Source: Brachionus rotundiformis
Lineage: Eukaryota; Rotifera; Eurotatoria; Ploima; Brachionidae
Length of the DNA stretch: 64,000 nucleotides
Reading direction: 5' to 3'
NCBI GenBank assembly: GCA_016802295.1
Contig: JAESIW010000065.1
Location: 1,679,382-1,743,381, forward strand
Shown: positions 36,528 to 49,004 of the stretch, one piece after another
Layout of the letters: each line of letters opens with the position of its first letter
How positions within the stretch are numbered: the stretch's first letter is position 1
Notes under the pieces: generated by a model
Database searches by the model: none
What the model was told of the DNA's origin: nothing
Seen by the model: only the letters and a program-made list of their open reading frames with translations
Translations under genes and position numbers: made by a program

Positions 36528-38728
36528 TTATTTTTTCTGATCCATAAAATCTTTTTCAAGCTTGTACCTATCAAATATTGTGTGGTTAAATGGAGCTGAG
36601 GCAGTACGGTCAATCTTCTTTTGTATTCTAAAACGAGCATTTATGGAATTATTGTTCTGATTATGAATTTGGTTCACTGGCGATTTAGATCGCGAAATTT
36701 GAATTGTCTTAAAGTCTCTTTCATTGAAAGTATTCCTCATGTCTGACAATTGTGTATTTTGATAATCAGTAAATGCCTTTTAAAAAATAAATTATTGATT
36801 TTAAAATAAAATAATATTTATTGAAAATAATTACTTTAGTTAAAAACAATTTATCAATAATTGTCAAAAACACTCCAATCATATCAGCTAATTCTTTCCA
36901 ACTCTCGGACTCAATCCAGAGTTCACCAGAGCATTTCCGCGCCATATCCATTTCTTTAAGCAAATAGCTCTGAGCTTTTTGCAAGAATTTGATTATTTTT
37001 GAGCAAAGAACTTCGCTTTCGCCAAACTTTTGTCTGTCAAACGACCCGTTTTGAATATTGGACAAATCTGCCAGACTTGTAGGGGGACTGTTTTGGGGCT
37101 TCAGCGGCGTCAAAGATATCTGATACATCTCCTGCAGCAATTCCATTAGATATTTATTGCTTTTATTGAGACTATGCTCATTCCATTTCTAATAGAAATG
37201 ATTAATTTTTTAAAAATAATTTTTAATTATTGAATTTCATACATTTGTTATTTCATCAAGTTTGTCATTGCGTTGCTTTAATTTTTCTATATTTTGCAGA
37301 ATTTTTCGCCTTGCACCCAAAGTTATATTCTGGTTGATTAGTTTTTCATCAGTCAAATTCATCAAATCATCATATGACAATGGGCACAGTATATTGCTAT
37401 ATTTGTGAAGTCTAAGGTTTTTTAACCAATAATAGACACCTTAAGACCATTGTGAATGCTTGATAAAATGGCATTATGTACAAATTTACTTTTAGCTCCT
37501 TTATTTTTGGTAAAGTCTACTTTTTCTTCATTAAAATCGTTTTTTGGCTTACTTGAAATTAAATTACAAATAATTCATTATATATTTTTACTTAGAAATA
37601 ATTTTACTTAAAACTTCCGAAAAACTCATTCGAACTGAAGTCTGGAAAATTAATGGAATCTGGACACAAATAATTCAATATTAAATAATCAAATGTTTAA
37701 AATTACTTGTTGAAAAATTGTTGCTTTTATTTGAGAATTTGAAATAAGTACTTTCGAAAGCTTCCATAGGCTTGATGGGACTGAAAGGTGGCAAAGAATT
37801 GCTGGAAAAAACAGGCTTATGCTGAGAGCCCATGTAGCTATTTAGACCAACAATAGAATTTGTATTTATGGAGCATTTGGAATCGTCAATTTTCTCAGTA
37901 AAGCTAGAATTATCATATTCAAAATAAGCATATTCTGAGCTCTCTGTGTTGGAATAATTGCTATCCGCTGATTTATCATTTAAGCTAAGATTAGAGTCAA
38001 ATTTATTTCCCATAATGTTGTAAAAAGCGACAGCATTATTTGATACATCTCTTAAAAAAATAATTATTTATTTGAAAAAATCAATATTTAAAATTATGAC
38101 TAATATTGGTCATTTTTAATACTCTTATCAAAAACCTACCGATTTTGAACAGTCTGGCTACTAGGATTGAGAACATTCTCTTCAAGGAGATCTGACCATT
38201 TTTTAAACATTAATTTTTGACCATCATCAAACAATGGATGGTAAACAGCCATTCGAACAATATAAAGACAATCAACCAAATTACAGTTTTTTTTATTGCA
38301 GGTTTCCAAAATCCCAATCAACAAGTTAAAATACCAATTTGCTAATTGATCCCTTAAGGGGCTTTTGTAGTCGACCAGAGGCAAGTAAGAAATTACGGTC
38401 TTTAGTTTTTTCTCAACTGGCTGCTCATTCAACAACTGAAAATATTCTAAAGTATAATTTATTTTTTATTCTATAATTTAAATTATTTAATTTAAATACT
38501 GATGTTGTTGGCTTGTTCCTCGAGTATGTTTGTTTGGTCGTTCTTTTTTAAATTGTCCATTTTGTTTGAAGATGCTGATAGAAAGAATTTGAGCATACTA
38601 ATAGATAAACTATCCAAGCATTTGATAAAAAAAGTGACTTGGTCCACTTGATTCCATGCTTTTATCTCCGACATAAGCTTTTCCTTATGTGAGTCGCTGA
38701 CTATTTTTAAATTTTCCGTCAGATACAT
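36528..38728 (-). CDS. SAMD4: Smaug/SAMD4-like SAM-domain translational repressor
   Basis: RNA-binding repressor; Smaug proteins bind stem-loops in maternal and neuronal mRNAs through the SAM domain and recruit deadenylase. Eight exons on the minus strand: 38728-38500, 38446-38140, 38050-37707, 37659-37608, 37551-37490, 37439-37243, 37188-36835, 36776-36528; 597 aa. The N-terminal region (residues about 1-180) resembles the Smaug similarity region/PHAT module, with AWNQVDQVTFFIKCLDSL and MAVYHPLFDDGQKL. The SAM domain at about residues 333-395 contains WLKNLRLHKYSNIL, SYDDLMNLTDEKL, and GARRKILQNIEKLKQR, which carries the basic RNA-contact patch. The exon 5 to 6 junction (a 50-nt intron, 37440-37489) is essential for reading into the SAM domain; without it the frame stops just before the WLK motif. 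The tail is basic and Asn/Ser-rich. Confidence 0.9.
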
Positions 38729-40088
38729 ATTTTTTTCCAGATAATAATAAAATTTTAGATTTAAACAAACTATTTAATTTTAATAAGATATGTTTCTCTT
38801 GTGTGTTTTATCTAATTAAAGGTGAAAATAACACAATTCTTGATCAAAGCCTATTTATGATTTCGAAAATTGATTGTTTTCTCATGTTTATGAAGCTCTT
38901 AGGTTTAAGCAATTATATTTTGCGCAATGGGCTTTTTAAAATTTAGATATTTTTGACTAAAAAATCTATTTCATAAAATTAGATGAATTAAAATTTTTAT
39001 AAAATCATGATTTTGATGAAAAAATAATCTTTGAATAATATAAGAAAATTATAAAATTTACTAATTTAAAATTTTTAATTTATTCAAAAAAATACGAACG
39101 CTCGCTCAGGTAAAATAGATTTTCCTAAGAAACCAAGTTAACAACTAATTTTTCTTTTTATAAAAAATCATGAAAAAAGCCTATTTGATTTTTAAGGTTA
39201 AGTGAAAATTTTTATATTTTTTTGCGTTTTAATACAAAAAAAAAGGATATGCAATTAAAAAAAATCATAAAATTGCCTATTTTTTAAAAGAATTTTTGAG
39301 AGAAAAAATTTAATTAAATTTTCAAAAAATGCTCATACTAATAGAGATTTTGTTTAATATAGGCATGCTCTTGTTTTTTTCAATTAACTCTTCTCAATTA
39401 AAGTCCTAATTGTTTTTAATTTTGCTCACATAGTGAATTAGTTAAATATGAAAATATAAATTTAAATTTCGTACCCTTTAGCATACAGATATCCCGTTTG
39501 TTAAATTATTTTTTCATGCCAACACATACATTTTTCCCCTATAATACCTCATACAAGTGATTAGCTAACATTGTTAATTAATCAAATAATTTACCCTAAT
39601 AAAATACATAATTGATTATTTTGATTATTTTAAATTCAATCAGAATTTTAAGATATTTCATTTAATTTTAAAGATCAGTTTATTTTAATTATTATTTCGT
39701 TATTATTCCAGTTTCCATCTTCGATACTTTTGGCTAGACTTATCATCTTTACTTATTCTGGTACCATGAGCACACCTCGAAGAAATATAAAAATTAATTT
39801 TTAATTTAGAGCTTCAATTAAAATTGAATTCTTTTATATATGCTTAAAAGTAGAGCAATAAATTTTCTAAGACTAATCTAATTGTTCAGGTAAAATTCTT
39901 TTGATAGTTTTTCCGAAGTCTAAATAAATTAATGAAAAAAGGTTCACTGGTAAATTGTTTTATTTTAAATAATACAAACAATAAATAAACAAGAATAAAT
40001 TAATAAATGATTTCACGATCTCTTGGTTAACTTGGAAAGACTATAACCTCTTCTTCTTGCTTAAAAAGGACCAAATAATTTTTTATTC
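38729..40088. other. Intergenic region, no gene seen
   Basis: AT-rich; should include the Smaug promoter and the OSTM1 3' UTR. No motif recognised. Confidence 0.5.
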
Positions 40089-41207
40089 TTAATTAGAAAA
40101 TTTAAATTTACAAATTTTCAAAACTTCTCTTTCCTCTTCAGTTTTTTTCAGGCCTGCGTATAGATAAAAAAGTCCAGTTATCAAAATAACAATTCCGCTA
40201 ATAATAAAAATATTCAAGCTATCTATTTTTCGGTAGTTGCATTTGTAGCCTTTTGACCAAGCAATTCGCGTATAATTAAACTTGAATTTTAAAAATAAGC
40301 TTAATTAAAAAAATCAATAATGAAAAATAACTAGATCGACTGGATCCATGCACATGTTGTTCTCATCTTTACCCAAATTCTTTCCCATAGAGGAAAAATA
40401 TTTAGTCAAATTAATATAAAGATTTTTACACTCTATGCAAAGTTTTGGATTTGGTTCATAATCTTGGAAAAGCGGATCGAGTGAAGATGGTTTCTTGTTC
40501 AACAAAATTGATCAGATGTTCTAATATTTCTTAACAAGATTTACTTTTGTAAAATTGTTGATACATATTTCCAATTCTTGCTGAATTTGATAAAATTCTA
40601 CAATATAATCTTTCAAAGTAAAATTAACAGTTCCATTGGTTAAATTGTAACTTTCAAAACAATCTAATCAAAAATTTTAAAATATTTTATTTAAAGCTTT
40701 ATATCTCTGAACCTTCACACCTTGAAGCACTCCATATTTCTCTAATTGTATTTGAAATCCGAACTACAGTCTGAACCCTGTCCGTAGCTTCGACAATATT
40801 TTCGCAAGTAAGTCCATTTTTGTACAAAGTTTTTGCATATACATCGGTATTCTGGTAATTAATTACTAACAAGAATTTTAAAATAAAAAGAATACCTCTT
40901 TGATTAAAGTATATGCGTCATTTAGTTTAAGGTAATAAACCAGGCAATTTTGGCACACATGATAAGGTCTTGAATAGTTTGCCACACATTGGATAAATTC
41001 TGAGCTAACGTGAGCCAAGTTTTTATACGATGCCAAACAAGTATTTTCAATTGGAATAGAAATATTGTTTCTCAATTCAAAAAAATCATGGATATTGACT
41101 ATTAGCTTTCTTTTAAGCAAAGGTTTCAAAATTTCAAAAAAATTATCTCCATAAATTAAGTTAATTGATAAAAATGTCACTAAAACTTTTAAAAATTTAA
41201 TCATCAT
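40089..41207 (-). CDS. OSTM1: OSTM1-like single-pass membrane protein
   Basis: OSTM1 is the beta subunit of the lysosomal chloride/proton exchanger ClC-7, needed for its stability. Five exons on the minus strand: 41207-40896, 40851-40713, 40663-40545, 40493-40332, 40280-40089; 307 aa (human about 334). A signal peptide is evident at residues 1-20, followed by a Cys-rich lumenal region with many N-glycosylation sequons. Family-specific blocks include SRPYHVCQNCLVYYLKLNDAY, CIECKNLYINLTKYFSSMGK, and MCMDPVDL followed by NYTRIAWSKGYKC, which aligns with the OSTM1 segment before the membrane helix. One transmembrane helix lies at about residues 267-288, followed by a short charged cytosolic tail. 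Exon 4 was placed using the 51-nt introns on both sides. An acceptor-like ctttag ends 9 nt before the first ATG; two consecutive Met codons make the exact start uncertain by one residue. Confidence 0.85.
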
Positions 41208-41367
41208 TTAATTCATCTAAAGCTTGTTAAATAAATAAATAAAATAATATTAAGGAATAAAACTGAAGAAACTCAGCTTTCAAATAATTAAAAAAAACAT
41301 TACTAATATTATTTTTATTTAAGAGAGATTTTAGTCAAAGATCATCTTTAAAAATTTTTTGTTATTT

Positions 41368-41746
41368 TTATGGTTGTTGTGGAACAGACATTCTTTCTTT
41401 TGTTAATAAATGGTTCAAACCACTCAAGTTCAGTGGTTCATCCAAAGATTCCAAGCCCTTAACGATTTATTAAAAAATTAATTCGAATATTTTATTTAAA
41501 ATTTACAATTTGTTTATATTCATTTCCAGTAATACGTCTATCTCGTAGATATAAATAATAATCACGGTGATCTACTTCATAATTTCTTCTGTGTACCTGT
41601 ATATAAATCGTTCATTATGTGAAAATTTATTTTTAAAATTTTCTTACATGACGAGTGGCTACCCAATTACCGGCAGCGTTTATATACCCCGGTAAGAATA
41701 ACATAGCACCGGTTAAAACTAACGAAGGAATTGTCCAATACCACAT
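41368..41746 (-). CDS. NDUFA1: NADH:ubiquinone oxidoreductase subunit A1 (complex I, MWFE)
   Basis: Small accessory subunit of mitochondrial complex I with one membrane anchor. Three short exons on the minus strand: 41746-41648, 41596-41507, 41457-41368; all phase 0; 92 aa. The N-terminus MWYWTIPSLVLTGAMLFLPG matches the family's MW-start hydrophobic anchor. The second exon carries YEVDHRDYYLYLRDRRITGNEY, aligning with the family's WSLMERDRRISG segment, and the third begins with the conserved GLES block before a tail about 20 residues longer than usual. Each exon is only 30-33 codons, so it is easily missed by length-based searches. The stop lies 160 bp upstream of the OSTM1 start on the same strand. 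A TTTTTAG acceptor-like site ends 5 nt before the ATG. Confidence 0.88.
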
Positions 41747-43836
41747 TATTTCTAAAAAGTAAAAAAATTACATTTAAACAAGATGAAATGAAAAATGTTA
41801 TCACATAAAAATGGAAAAATATCTGTGATCATATGATGGTACCAATATTTTAATTTGATTTTTCAATCTAAATTATGATTTTTAAAGCGTTTAGAGAAGA
41901 TATTCATGTAAACGAAATATAATAATTTAAACGCTTTATTTAAATTTTTTTTAGAAAAATGTTTTATAATAAAATTTACAATTTCTTTGTTATATTTTTA
42001 TTATATTAAACAATTTACAACAAAAACAGTTATTTTTCTATATTTTTTTCTTTAATTTTTAAAATAATTAAGAAAAATTTCCCTAAAAAATCTTGAATTT
42101 AAGAAATAAAACCATCAAGAATCTTTATTATTAAATATCTATTTTTAAGATAGATATCTTTTTTATTTTAGTTAAAACAGTGAAGTTCAATGAGTCAATT
42201 ATTTTAAATTTTAAATTTAGATATTGCTATAATTTTGTAAAAACAGGTTGTAATGATCTGTTCGTTGTTTTTAAGATTTTAGAAAAAATTATTTATTTTC
42301 AATTTGAATTACTCAGTCTTGTTTTCATTTTAAATTTAAGAATTTTAATTTAGACAAAATTAAAATCAAAAAATTAATTAAGGAAATTAATTAGATTGGT
42401 TAAATTAGTTAAAATTAGTTTATTAGTTTATATGATAGTGGCAGTAGATCTTATGAGGATTCTAATATAGAATCCAAAACGAGCAAAAACGGCGCTGTTT
42501 ATGATGACGTCCCAATGACTTCTTAGGGAAAAACTCCGTCATATATCTGCCAAAGCCATTCCCAACCCCGGTTTTAAAAATAGGAGGGGACATAAAAATA
42601 ATCTATTATGTTTAAATTTATAGCTCAAATTCAATAGTTTTATCTAAATCTTATAACAAATAATTTTTCAATAAATTCAATCATAAATTATCTTTTACCA
42701 CTGAACTGTTGAAATGTTTGATAGTATTTTTTGAAATTAAAGCTTTAACTGTTTTCTTTTTTTTATGAAATTTTCCCATTCCTGGTTAGAATTCGTTTTA
42801 AATGATATAATGTAGTTTTTGGCTTAAATGCTGAATTTTTTCGAAAATACTTTCTAAAAGTTAAAACTTAAATTTTCACTTTTTTTTTCAATATAAAATG
42901 ATTATTTATGACCAAGTCATTAAAGTGTTATATGTTTTTTTGATAAAAACTATCTTGGTTACAAAAAAAAAAGACCAAATTTTTATAAAAATTTAAAAAT
43001 TTAATTTTTGGGGGTACTTCCAGTTCAATTTTTTTGATGATTTAAGTATAGGATTAAATTTTTACATTTTTATCATTACAATGAAAATTTTAATTACGAT
43101 TGAAAATTATATTATAAATAACCTGATAAATTCAAAAAAATTTTTTTTAAGACGGATTTATTTAAAATGATTTAATTAAATTTAATTAGAATTTTAATTA
43201 GAATAAATCATAAATACAAAAAGCTTGTTGATTTTTAGATTATTATCAATCATTTAATGATCTTATCATTACAAAATCAAAGTGTTTCGTTTTGATTAGG
43301 ACCATTCGGATCCTGAAATATTTCTTATATCTTTAAATCGAATTTTTATATATTTATACTTTCATGTTATTAAGCATTTTTAATTTTGGCTAAAAAAAAA
43401 TTTGAACCCTGTAGATTTAAAATTATAATTATTAAAAAAAATTCTTAATTATTTCGTATACAATTAACTCTAAATTTTAACAAAATTATTTGATTTCTAT
43501 GTGTATTAAATTTAGATACTTTAATTCAAACTGATCCAAGTTTCCATGGAAAAAAATACATTCATGACAAGACGGATATATTAAATATGAAACTTGACTA
43601 AATAAATACATTTTTGAACAAAGTGGTATTGGAATTGATAAATAAAACACTTGGTAATTTTAAAAAATTTGCCTGTAAAATTCTTAAACTAAATTTTACC
43701 GATAATCAAGAAAATTTTTTTTAATGAAACGAATTTTTAATAAGAATTGATTTTTTTCTTTGAACATATAAACCTATTTTGATATAATTTAATTTAATCA
43801 TTATTAAGTTTCTTTTTCGAGATTTTGGTTCACAAA
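41747..43836. other. Intergenic region with one GC-richer patch
   Basis: Mostly AT-rich. Bases about 42430-42600 are clearly richer in G and C than their surroundings and may be transposon debris, but I cannot assign a family. No gene seen. Confidence 0.4.
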
Positions 43837-45649
43837 ATGACTTTGGAAAGAGAGAAAACCTGCACTCCCAGAATAGTTGAAATTACAGTACAATTTCTTC
43901 GAATAGGTGTAATTGATACACTTAATGAAAAGTATCATGCAGAGGTGAAAATAATTGCAAAATGGAGACAGTTTGAACATTTTAATAAATACGACCGAAA
44001 CAGATATTGGAATCCTGAATTATATATTGAAAATGCTCTGGAAGATCCAAAAGAGAGTATTCGATATTCGCTTATCACTCAAGATGATGAAGGTTATGTG
44101 GTAGAAAAGCGAAGAATTAAAGGTAAGACAAAAAATTGTTTATTTTCAATTAAAAGATTAATTAAATCTGGAACTTCCTATTCTTCCTAAAAAATATCTA
44201 TTTGATTGATTTACAACCAATCACTAAAAAATTGGAAAATACTAATTTTTCTCGTGTTTTCAGTGTGTATATAATTTTGTTTTATTACAATTTAAAAATA
44301 AATGTTGTAACAAAAGATGATATTTCTAAATATAATTTATATTTATTACTCATAAAGTGACCCCAAATCGATCTTGTACCTAAAATACCTTTAAACCCAA
44401 GACAGCTAATATAAGTGTAAGTAGAAATTTTACTTCTGATGAATAAATTCAGTTCCATACACGCTACGACAATCGATTCATTTTACAGTTCCTCATCTAG
44501 CAATAATAACATGTTTAAAAAAAAAAGTTTATTAAATATGAATTCATAAGTGTTTTTGGAAAAGTGTTCCATAAATCACTAAGTATAAAACGCTTTATTT
44601 ATTAAATCAGCAACAAAAAAACCTATTTTTTCATCTAACTATTACAAAAATTAATTAGTAAAATGAAAAAATTGGTCAGATTTTTCAATGCTTTTTAAAA
44701 GTAAAATCAAATCAATCAATTTAAAATGTAGTTGAATATAGTTTAATGTAGTTTTTTATTGTTTTCATTATAATTATTAATTTGAATTTTACTTTTTTAT
44801 TTTTAATTAGATAAGCTAATATCCAGATTGATTATTAAACTATTAATTTAATTGAAGGAATTTTTTGGGAAAGATTAGAACTGCAAAATTTTCCTTTCGA
44901 CATTCAAGAGCTCAGCTTGGTTATAGCTTCTAGACTGAGCAATGACGATGTCAAAATTGTTTCCGATTCCAATTCTCGCTTTTATATTGATTCAAAAGTA
45001 AAAGACAACTTTGTTGAACAACAAAAATGGTAAATAATCTTTTAATTTGCTTATTCTAAGTTTTTAATCAAGGCGTTTGTTTAAAATCGTAAGAATGAGT
45101 GACAAACCTTTTATTATTGAATCAAATATAGTTCAAATTACTCCAGTATCCAAAGACGAAAACTTGGACTATCCAAAAATCGTGGCATCATGTTTCTGCG
45201 CCAGAAAATCTGGCTATTATTTATTCAATGCATTTTTTTTGATTTTTCTCATCACCATAACAACTTTTACAAGCTTTTCAATAGATCCAAAGCGTCCCTA
45301 CAATAGAATACCCACAGTATCTACTTTTTTGTTGACAAGTGTATCGTTTAAATGGGTAATTAATCGTTCCCTACCAGCAGTTTCATACTTAACATCGTTG
45401 GACAAGTATTCAATGGTCTGCATTTTTTACATTTGTGTACTTTCCTCATGGCATGCAATTATTGGCTCGAATTGGACTGAAGAACAAGCTAAAGAGATTG
45501 ATAAATGGATGCTGGTTGCTTTTGCTTGTATATTTTTGATTATTAACATAATATTTGGTATTTGGTTATTAATTGCTTATAGAAAAATATTAATTTTTAA
45601 GAAACAAGAAAAAGAATTTTTGAAAGAGCTTGAGGTTATAAAAAATTAG
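43837..45649 (+). CDS. Cys-less pentameric ligand-gated ion channel subunit, paralog A
   Basis: Predicted channel subunit of the pLGIC superfamily. Exons 43837-44122, 44858-45029, 45073-45649; 344 aa. The beta-sandwich ligand domain (about 1-195) ends in the Cys-loop equivalent, WERLELQNFPFDIQEL. The FPFD core is present, but both family cysteines are replaced (Glu100 and Leu114). Four membrane helices follow: M1 about 201-222, M2 about 228-247 (RIPTVSTFLLTSVSFKW), M3 about 265-283, M4 about 298-321. The M3-M4 linker is only about 14 residues, as in bacterial homologs, against the long cytosolic domain of typical animal receptors. No signal peptide is visible at the chosen start; an upstream exon could supply one. 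A charged tail of about 20 residues follows M4. Ligand and ion selectivity cannot be inferred. Paralog B lies 2.1 kb downstream. Confidence 0.82.
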
Positions 45650-47761
45650 TATCTAATAAACAGCTATCAAAATTATAAAAACATTTTCCTTTTTTTAATG
45701 TTATTTAATCTGAATAATTGATTTGCTTGACTAAAATCAAAATTAGTTTTTATTTTTAAAAAAATTTGTATATTTTTACTTAAAATATTTTTATATTTTT
45801 ATTTTAAAATATATATATATCATTTTTATTTAATCAATTTCATATTTAGTTCTTTTTTAAAATTTATAGCTAAAAAGTTTAAAGTCTAGTCTTTATTTAG
45901 CATAAATTGAGTTTTAATATTTTCATGCTTTTATTAATCTATATCGTGCGATTAAACAGATTAGAAAGACTAATAGTTATTTGATCTAATTAACCCTAAA
46001 ATGTGTGCTAGCTCCTGGTCACGTTTATTTTTTTATTTTTTCGTTTAAAGTTTTCAAAAATTTAATTTTGAAAACGACAATTTTTAAAATGAGTTACGCA
46101 TTTAACGTTTTATTCTAATTATTTTTTTGTTAAATCATATTTCGTTAAATTAATTACTTTAAATAATTATGTTTTTAAATTTTATTAAGTAAGTCTTATA
46201 ACATCAATTTATTTAGATGACTGTATTTATAAATAGAAGTATATACTTTTTTGCTAAATGTCAATTTAAAAATGTAAAATTAGAGTTTAATAAGAGTTCA
46301 GTGTTAAATGAAGCATTTATATTTTTAATCAAACTTTTCAGATCATAATTATATTGTTCTTACAAGTAGTTTACTACTGATCCCATTTATTAAATATTCA
46401 AATTTATTTTTAAAATTAACACTTTATAGTTTTCATGCTTTCTAAGTAAAAGAAAAATATTAAAAAATTACCTTTATCTGATATTTTCTTAAGTCTTTTT
46501 ATAAACCACTCAAATTTAGGAAGAAAGTGTAAAAGAATTTTAATCAAACCTTTAAGATTTAAGGTTTCATAATGTTTATTTGCTTTATAAAGAAAAATAT
46601 TCCTTTGAAAAACTTATTAAAAAAGCATGAATTTTGTCAATATTATATTTAAAAAATAAAATCTATAAAGATTTAGGGATATGAATTTTAAAATTCTTAA
46701 ATTAAAGATTTTTCTAAAATCTCAGTTTGAAAATTTAGCGTTTAACTAATTAATGAAAATGGTTTTTGCTGAATAACTAAACAAATTTCCACAAACTTAT
46801 TCATTTAAAATAAAGAGACTTTTTATTTTAAAACTTTCGAATTTATTGAATAGATTACAATTAATTGCCAAAAGCATAAATTCTAAGGCAAAAAACGTGT
46901 TTATTAAGGTATTTTAATTCTTAATAAAAGTTGTAATAATGATTTCAGGCGACACTTTTTATTATGAAACTTGTTTTTTATAAGCCTTTTAGCATATAAA
47001 TTTGGATTATTTTCAAATTAATGAATAACAGTAAATAATTATTGTAGGATTATTTGTGTGTCTAGATGGTGATTAATTTGAGCTTAAACAAAAATTCCAA
47101 AAGTTAAGAAACTTCTTTCATTTAATTAAAATTAATTCAAGATAACACAAATCAAAAAAATTTTTTATCTAAAAAAAAATAGGATTACCTGAGAAAAACA
47201 TTTTCCTAAACGGGTTTTTAAATTGAAAACTTAAAGAGCTTGGTTCATATTTAATGACTAATTGACTTTAATTAATATCTTAAAACAAATTTGGATAGTT
47301 CATATTTATTAAATGATACGCGATTTGAGTTGATTTATCAAAATAAATTAAAATTTTAAATTTTCTGTTTAATGATACAAATTTGAAAAAAAAATTAGTC
47401 AAATATTTATTCTATTCTCTTTAAACCTTATAATCTTACTTTCTATTTACCAATAGGTGAATATAAGACTCGAACATTCAAATTTAGTTTCATAATGGCC
47501 TCATACAATTCACTTAGAATTACATATTCTTATATTTAAATAAATATTTTTTCATGATACTATTTCAAAATATTAAAAAAAGAATTTCTAATGAATTGCT
47601 ATTTGGACTAAGTATTAGCGTTTAATGTCAAAAGCAAAAGGATTTAGTTTTAAAAATTTGTTTGTTAAAAAAATGACTAAACGAGTTTATTATACGAAAT
47701 AATTTCTAATTTAAATAACTAATTCAGTGATTTTAAATTATTTTTATTTTCTAGATATATA
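45650..47761. other. Spacer between the two channel paralogs
   Basis: 2.1 kb of AT-rich DNA, no exon recognised. A ttttctag acceptor-like site at 47747-47754 ends 7 nt before the paralog B start codon. Confidence 0.5.
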
Positions 47762-49004
47762 ATGAGTGATAGCGACTCAGGCAAAAAAAGAAAAAGCTCA
47801 GATGAATCGGATTCGGATGATGAAGCGGTTAATAGTGTCCAATGGCCTGTACAAATTCAGGTCAGTATCGAATTTCTGTCCATAGGTGAAGTGGATACTT
47901 TAAACGAAAAGTTCCATGCTGAAGTTAGAATCATTTCAAAATGGTTCGATAATCGCACTGATAAAAAAAAATACAACCGCAAGAAAGACTGGAGTCCAAA
48001 TTTGTTCATTGAAAATGCATTGCATGATGTTAAAGAAAAAGTAAAATATAAAGTTACTATTGTTGACAAAGATAGACGTGAAATAACCGAGACCAGATTG
48101 GCAAAGGGTAATTTTTGGGAAAGAATTGAACTTCAAAATTTTCCAATGGATGTACAAGAATTAAGCATCACTTTTGCCAGTAAGCTAAAAACTTCCCAAG
48201 TCAACCTATTCCAGAATCAGAAAAAATTATCGACCATATATTTTGAAACATTGCATTCATTTAGAGATCAACAAAAATGGAAAGTAAGGTATACAAATAA
48301 GCTGTTCATTCTTTATTAATTAATAAGTTTTTGATAAGCTATACAAAATGGTTAATGTGAGTCAGCAAGCATCATATGATATTGGTAGCACTAAATCAAT
48401 AAACGAATTAGATCCGGAGGCCAATGAATCCGATGGTTTATATCGAATAATAAAATCAAAACGAGCCAAATTTGTAGCTACTTGCTACTGTTCCAGACGA
48501 CCAACTTACTATTTGATTAATTGTTTTTCATTTAATTTTCTGATAACATGTTTGTCTTTGACCATATTTTCGCTGGAAACTCGTCTAGCACCAAACAGAA
48601 TTTCAGGTACATTTACTTTAATTTTAACCAGGTAAGAAATTGTGGCATCAAGTAAACTGGATAAAAATTTTTCCATTCAAAGTGTGTCATTTAAATGGGT
48701 AAGCAATCGTACTCTTCCTACAGTGTCGTATTTAACTTCTTTAGATAAATATCAAATAACTTGCATAATTTATTTGGTGCTGTGCTGCGTTTGGCATTCA
48801 ACCATATCAAGTATTAGCATAGACATGTCAAAAAAGATAATAATAGATAAAATGGCTGTCGGAATATTTGCCTTATTTTTTATCATCATTCAAATTGTGT
48901 TTAGTATTCGAATTTTCAAAGCTTTCCAATGCCTAAAAGAACTGAAACTCAAAGAAGAACGGTTCATAAGACAAGTGCCTGAATACGACGATGATGATAT
49001 TTAA
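47762..49004 (+). CDS. Cys-less pentameric ligand-gated ion channel subunit, paralog B
   Basis: Second pLGIC subunit. Exons 47762-48283, 48339-48631, 48683-49004; 378 aa. It begins with a hydrophilic Ser/Asp/Lys segment (MSDSDSGKKRKSSDESDSDD), not a signal peptide. The ligand domain aligns with paralog A: VDTLNEKFHAEVRIISKW, then FWERIELQNFPMDVQEL, where the two Cys-loop cysteines are again Glu (120) and Leu (134). Membrane helices are similar, and the M2-M3 segment SVSFKWVSNRTLPTVSYLTSLDKY is nearly shared with A. The M3-M4 linker is short and the C-terminus ends in an Asp run. Neither of its introns (48284-48338, 48632-48682; the second within M2) matches a position in A. The two genes probably arose by an old tandem duplication and could co-assemble. 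Confidence 0.82.

Noticed and set aside
37412..37439. A 28-nt intron before the Smaug SAM domain
   Set aside because: Too short for splicing. A 50-nt intron at 37440-37489 gives the correct frame and keeps the conserved WLKNL start of the SAM domain.
40521..40544. A 24-nt intron in OSTM1
   Set aside because: Too short; the acceptor at the 51-nt position gives phase 0 into the conserved exon.
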